From the NCBI GenBank assembly GCA_002424365.1, contig DIRQ01000088.1:1-5888 (forward strand): 5,888 nt of DNA, given 5' to 3'. A program made the translations under genes and the position numbers. Below the pieces are notes generated by a model. It worked only from the letters and a program-made list of their open reading frames with translations. It was not told where the DNA came from and made no database searches. This document shows positions 4,408 to 5,888 of this stretch, in pieces; position 1 is the stretch's first letter, and every line of letters starts with the position of its first letter. The DNA is from Syntrophomonas sp. UBA5432 (GTDB taxonomy: Bacteria > Bacillota > Syntrophomonadia > Syntrophomonadales > Syntrophomonadaceae).

Positions 4408-5888
4408 CTAATTAGGGGCTACTTGATTTAATTTTTTAAATTTTAAAGCAATATATTTTTCTAATTGCGGGTTCATATGGTCTTGCTTGATTTCCTCGGC
4501 CAAGACCCGGCTTAATTCCACCAGTTTTTGATCTTTACTCAAGTTGGCAACTTTTAACCCATCCAGCCCATGCTGTTTAACTCCCCAAAATTCCCCCGGC
4601 CCTCTTATTTTTAAGTCTTCTTCAGCTATTTTAAATCCGTCATTAGTTTTTTCCATGACCTGAAGTCTCCTGACCGCCTCTTCATTCCTGGGGTCAGCAA
4701 TTAAGAAGCAGTAGGACTGTTTATGGCCTCGTCCCACACGACCTCTTAATTGATGTAACTGCGAAAGCCCAAAGCGTTCTGCCTGCTCTATTACCATGAT
4801 TGAAGCATTAGGGACATCGACCCCTACTTCGATTACACTGGTAGAAACCAAAATCCGGATTTTACCCTGTTTAAACATCTGCATGACCATATCTTTTTCC
4901 GTTGGTTTAAGTCGACCATGGATAAGTCCAACACTTAAGCTGGGGAATACTCTGGATTTCAATTCTTCATAAAGCGAAACTGCTGCTTGTAAATCCTGTT
5001 TTTCTGATTCCTCAACTAGTGGACAAACAATGTAAGCCTGAGCCTTATTATGTGCCTGTTCGTGAATAAACCGGTACACTTGCTGCCTTCGCTCCTGCTC
5101 AATAAAATAGGTTTTTATAGGTTTACGTCCTGGCGGTAACTCATTTATTACTGATAAGTTCAAATCACCATATACAGTTAAAGCAAGGGTTCTGGGGATA
5201 GGGGTAGCAGTCATAACTAATGTATCAGGAGAACTACCCTTATCGCTTAGTGCTGCCCTCTGTCTTACTCCAAAACGGTGCTGTTCATCTATGACTACCA
5301 ACCCCAAGCAGTTAAATACTACATCATCTTGAATCAAGGCATGGGTACCAACCAGCAGGTCAATTTCTCCACTTTTAACCGCCTCTAATATTAATCGCCG
5401 TTCGGCGCCTGAAGTTCCTCCAGTAAGCCGGGCTACAGTTAAATCATAGCCAGAAAAAAACTTTTCCAATGCTGTATAATGCTGCTGAGCTAGGATTTCA
5501 GTGGGAGCCATTATAGCTGCCTGAAAGCCACTGGCAACCGCTTTAGCCATAGCCAGGGCCGCTACCACAGTTTTACCTGCCCCTACATCTCCCTGGAGAA
5601 GGCGATTCATAGGATATGGTGATTCCATGTCAGTAAATATTTCTGTAATTACCTTTTGTTGGGCAGATGTAAGTTGAAAAGGAAGATGAGTCTTTAATCG
5701 TTTTAGTAGAGCAGTTTTTTCCTTATGTATTACATAATTACCCTGCGGGTCGTACCTTTCCAATTGCCTTATTTGGAGCTGAAACAGGAGTAATTCCTCC
5801 ATCGCCAGCCTTCTGCGAGCCTGGCGATAAGCCTCCCGGCTATCAGGAAAATGTATATTATTAACAGCATAATCTATAGGACAGAGAT
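4408..5888 (-). CDS. recG: ATP-dependent DNA helicase RecG, 5' end outside the window
   Basis: RecG is a monomeric superfamily 2 double-stranded DNA translocase that remodels stalled replication forks and Holliday junctions. The frame is open to the window edge. It has no start at 5802: in the 28 codons before that ATG the typical RecG sequence IHFPDSREAYRQARRRLA-type is present (here IHFPDSREAYRQARRLA). So 492 of about 680-690 residues are visible and the N-terminal wedge domain is mostly missing. Motifs, in visible-residue numbering, are Walker A GDVGAGKT (99-106), APTEILAQQHY (Ia, about 127-137), DEQHRFG (200-206), TATPIPRTLA (226-235), STSVIEVGVDVPNA (about 348-361) and QLRGRVGRG (379-387). 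The C-terminal RGPGEFWGVKQHG block (about 428-440) contributes to the translocation region. The protein looks intact. A terminator lies 210 bases downstream. recG next to rsmD is a common clostridial arrangement, here interrupted by the spore genes. Confidence 0.97.
   Translation of the reverse strand, partial: LCPIDYAVNNIHFPDSREAYRQARRRLAMEELLLFQLQIRQLERYDPQGNYVIHKEKTALLKRLKTHLPFQLTSAQQKVITEIFTDMESPYPMNRLLQGDVGAGKTVVAALAMAKAVASGFQAAIMAPTEILAQQHYTALEKFFSGYDLTVARLTGGTSGAERRLILEAVKSGEIDLLVGTHALIQDDVVFNCLGLVVIDEQHRFGVRQRAALSDKGSSPDTLVMTATPIPRTLALTVYGDLNLSVINELPPGRKPIKTYFIEQERRQQVYRFIHEQAHNKAQAYIVCPLVEESEKQDLQAAVSLYEELKSRVFPSLSVGLIHGRLKPTEKDMVMQMFKQGKIRILVSTSVIEVGVDVPNASIMVIEQAERFGLSQLHQLRGRVGRGHKQSYCFLIADPRNEEAVRRLQVMEKTNDGFKIAEEDLKIRGPGEFWGVKQHGLDGLKVANLSKDQKLVELSRVLAEEIKQDHMNPQLEKYIALKFKKLNQVAPN

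Noticed and set aside
5800..5802. ATG at 5802 as the recG start
   Set aside because: Typical RecG residues continue in frame upstream to the window edge, so this is an internal methionine.

Overview
The window looks like chromosomal DNA of an endospore-forming member of the Clostridia (Firmicutes). Four genes are sporulation or spore-germination genes: ylbJ, gpr, an alpha/beta-type SASP and a small SASP-like gene. Strong AAGGAGG ribosome binding sites, AT-rich intergenic DNA and the recG / rsmD neighbourhood fit the same group. A relative of the Syntrophomonadaceae or Peptococcaceae is a guess; the sequence alone does not fix the genus.

Layout: 1-188 is a leader without a recognisable gene. 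ylbJ (189-1361, +) encodes a sporulation membrane protein. It runs tail to tail, with overlapping stop codons, into a minus-strand pair: a coiled-coil cytoplasmic protein (1358-1822) and rsmD, the 16S rRNA guanine-N2 methyltransferase (1825-2391). A 12-bp hairpin with a U-run (2583-2612) separates rsmD from the divergent gpr gene (2666-3619, +), which encodes the spore germination protease. gpr converges on an alpha/beta SASP gene (3689-3955, -), the classical substrate of that protease, with an 11-bp hairpin between them. Upstream of the SASP on the same strand is a 39-codon gene (4028-4147, -) that carries a SASP-like GPR cleavage site but no SASP DNA-binding half. Then come an intrinsic terminator (4169-4196), a repeat-rich intergenic stretch with five copies of ACACTGA in inverted clusters (4246-4396), and recG (4408 to beyond 5888, -), whose first roughly 190 codons lie outside the window.

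How the genes fit together: recG, rsmD and ylbJ are housekeeping and sporulation genes often clustered in Firmicutes. In B. subtilis rsmD-coaD-ylbJ are consecutive and codirectional; here coaD is absent and ylbJ is inverted. Between recG and rsmD sits a compact spore module: a protease, its SASP substrate and a second small candidate substrate. gpr and the SASP both have GCATA plus an ATA-ending -10 element at 17-18 bp, the look of a forespore (SigF/SigG) promoter. The SASPs would coat DNA in the dormant spore, and GPR would degrade them on germination. The most unusual items are the 39-aa lysine-rich SASP-like peptide and the phased ACACTGA inverted repeat downstream of recG.
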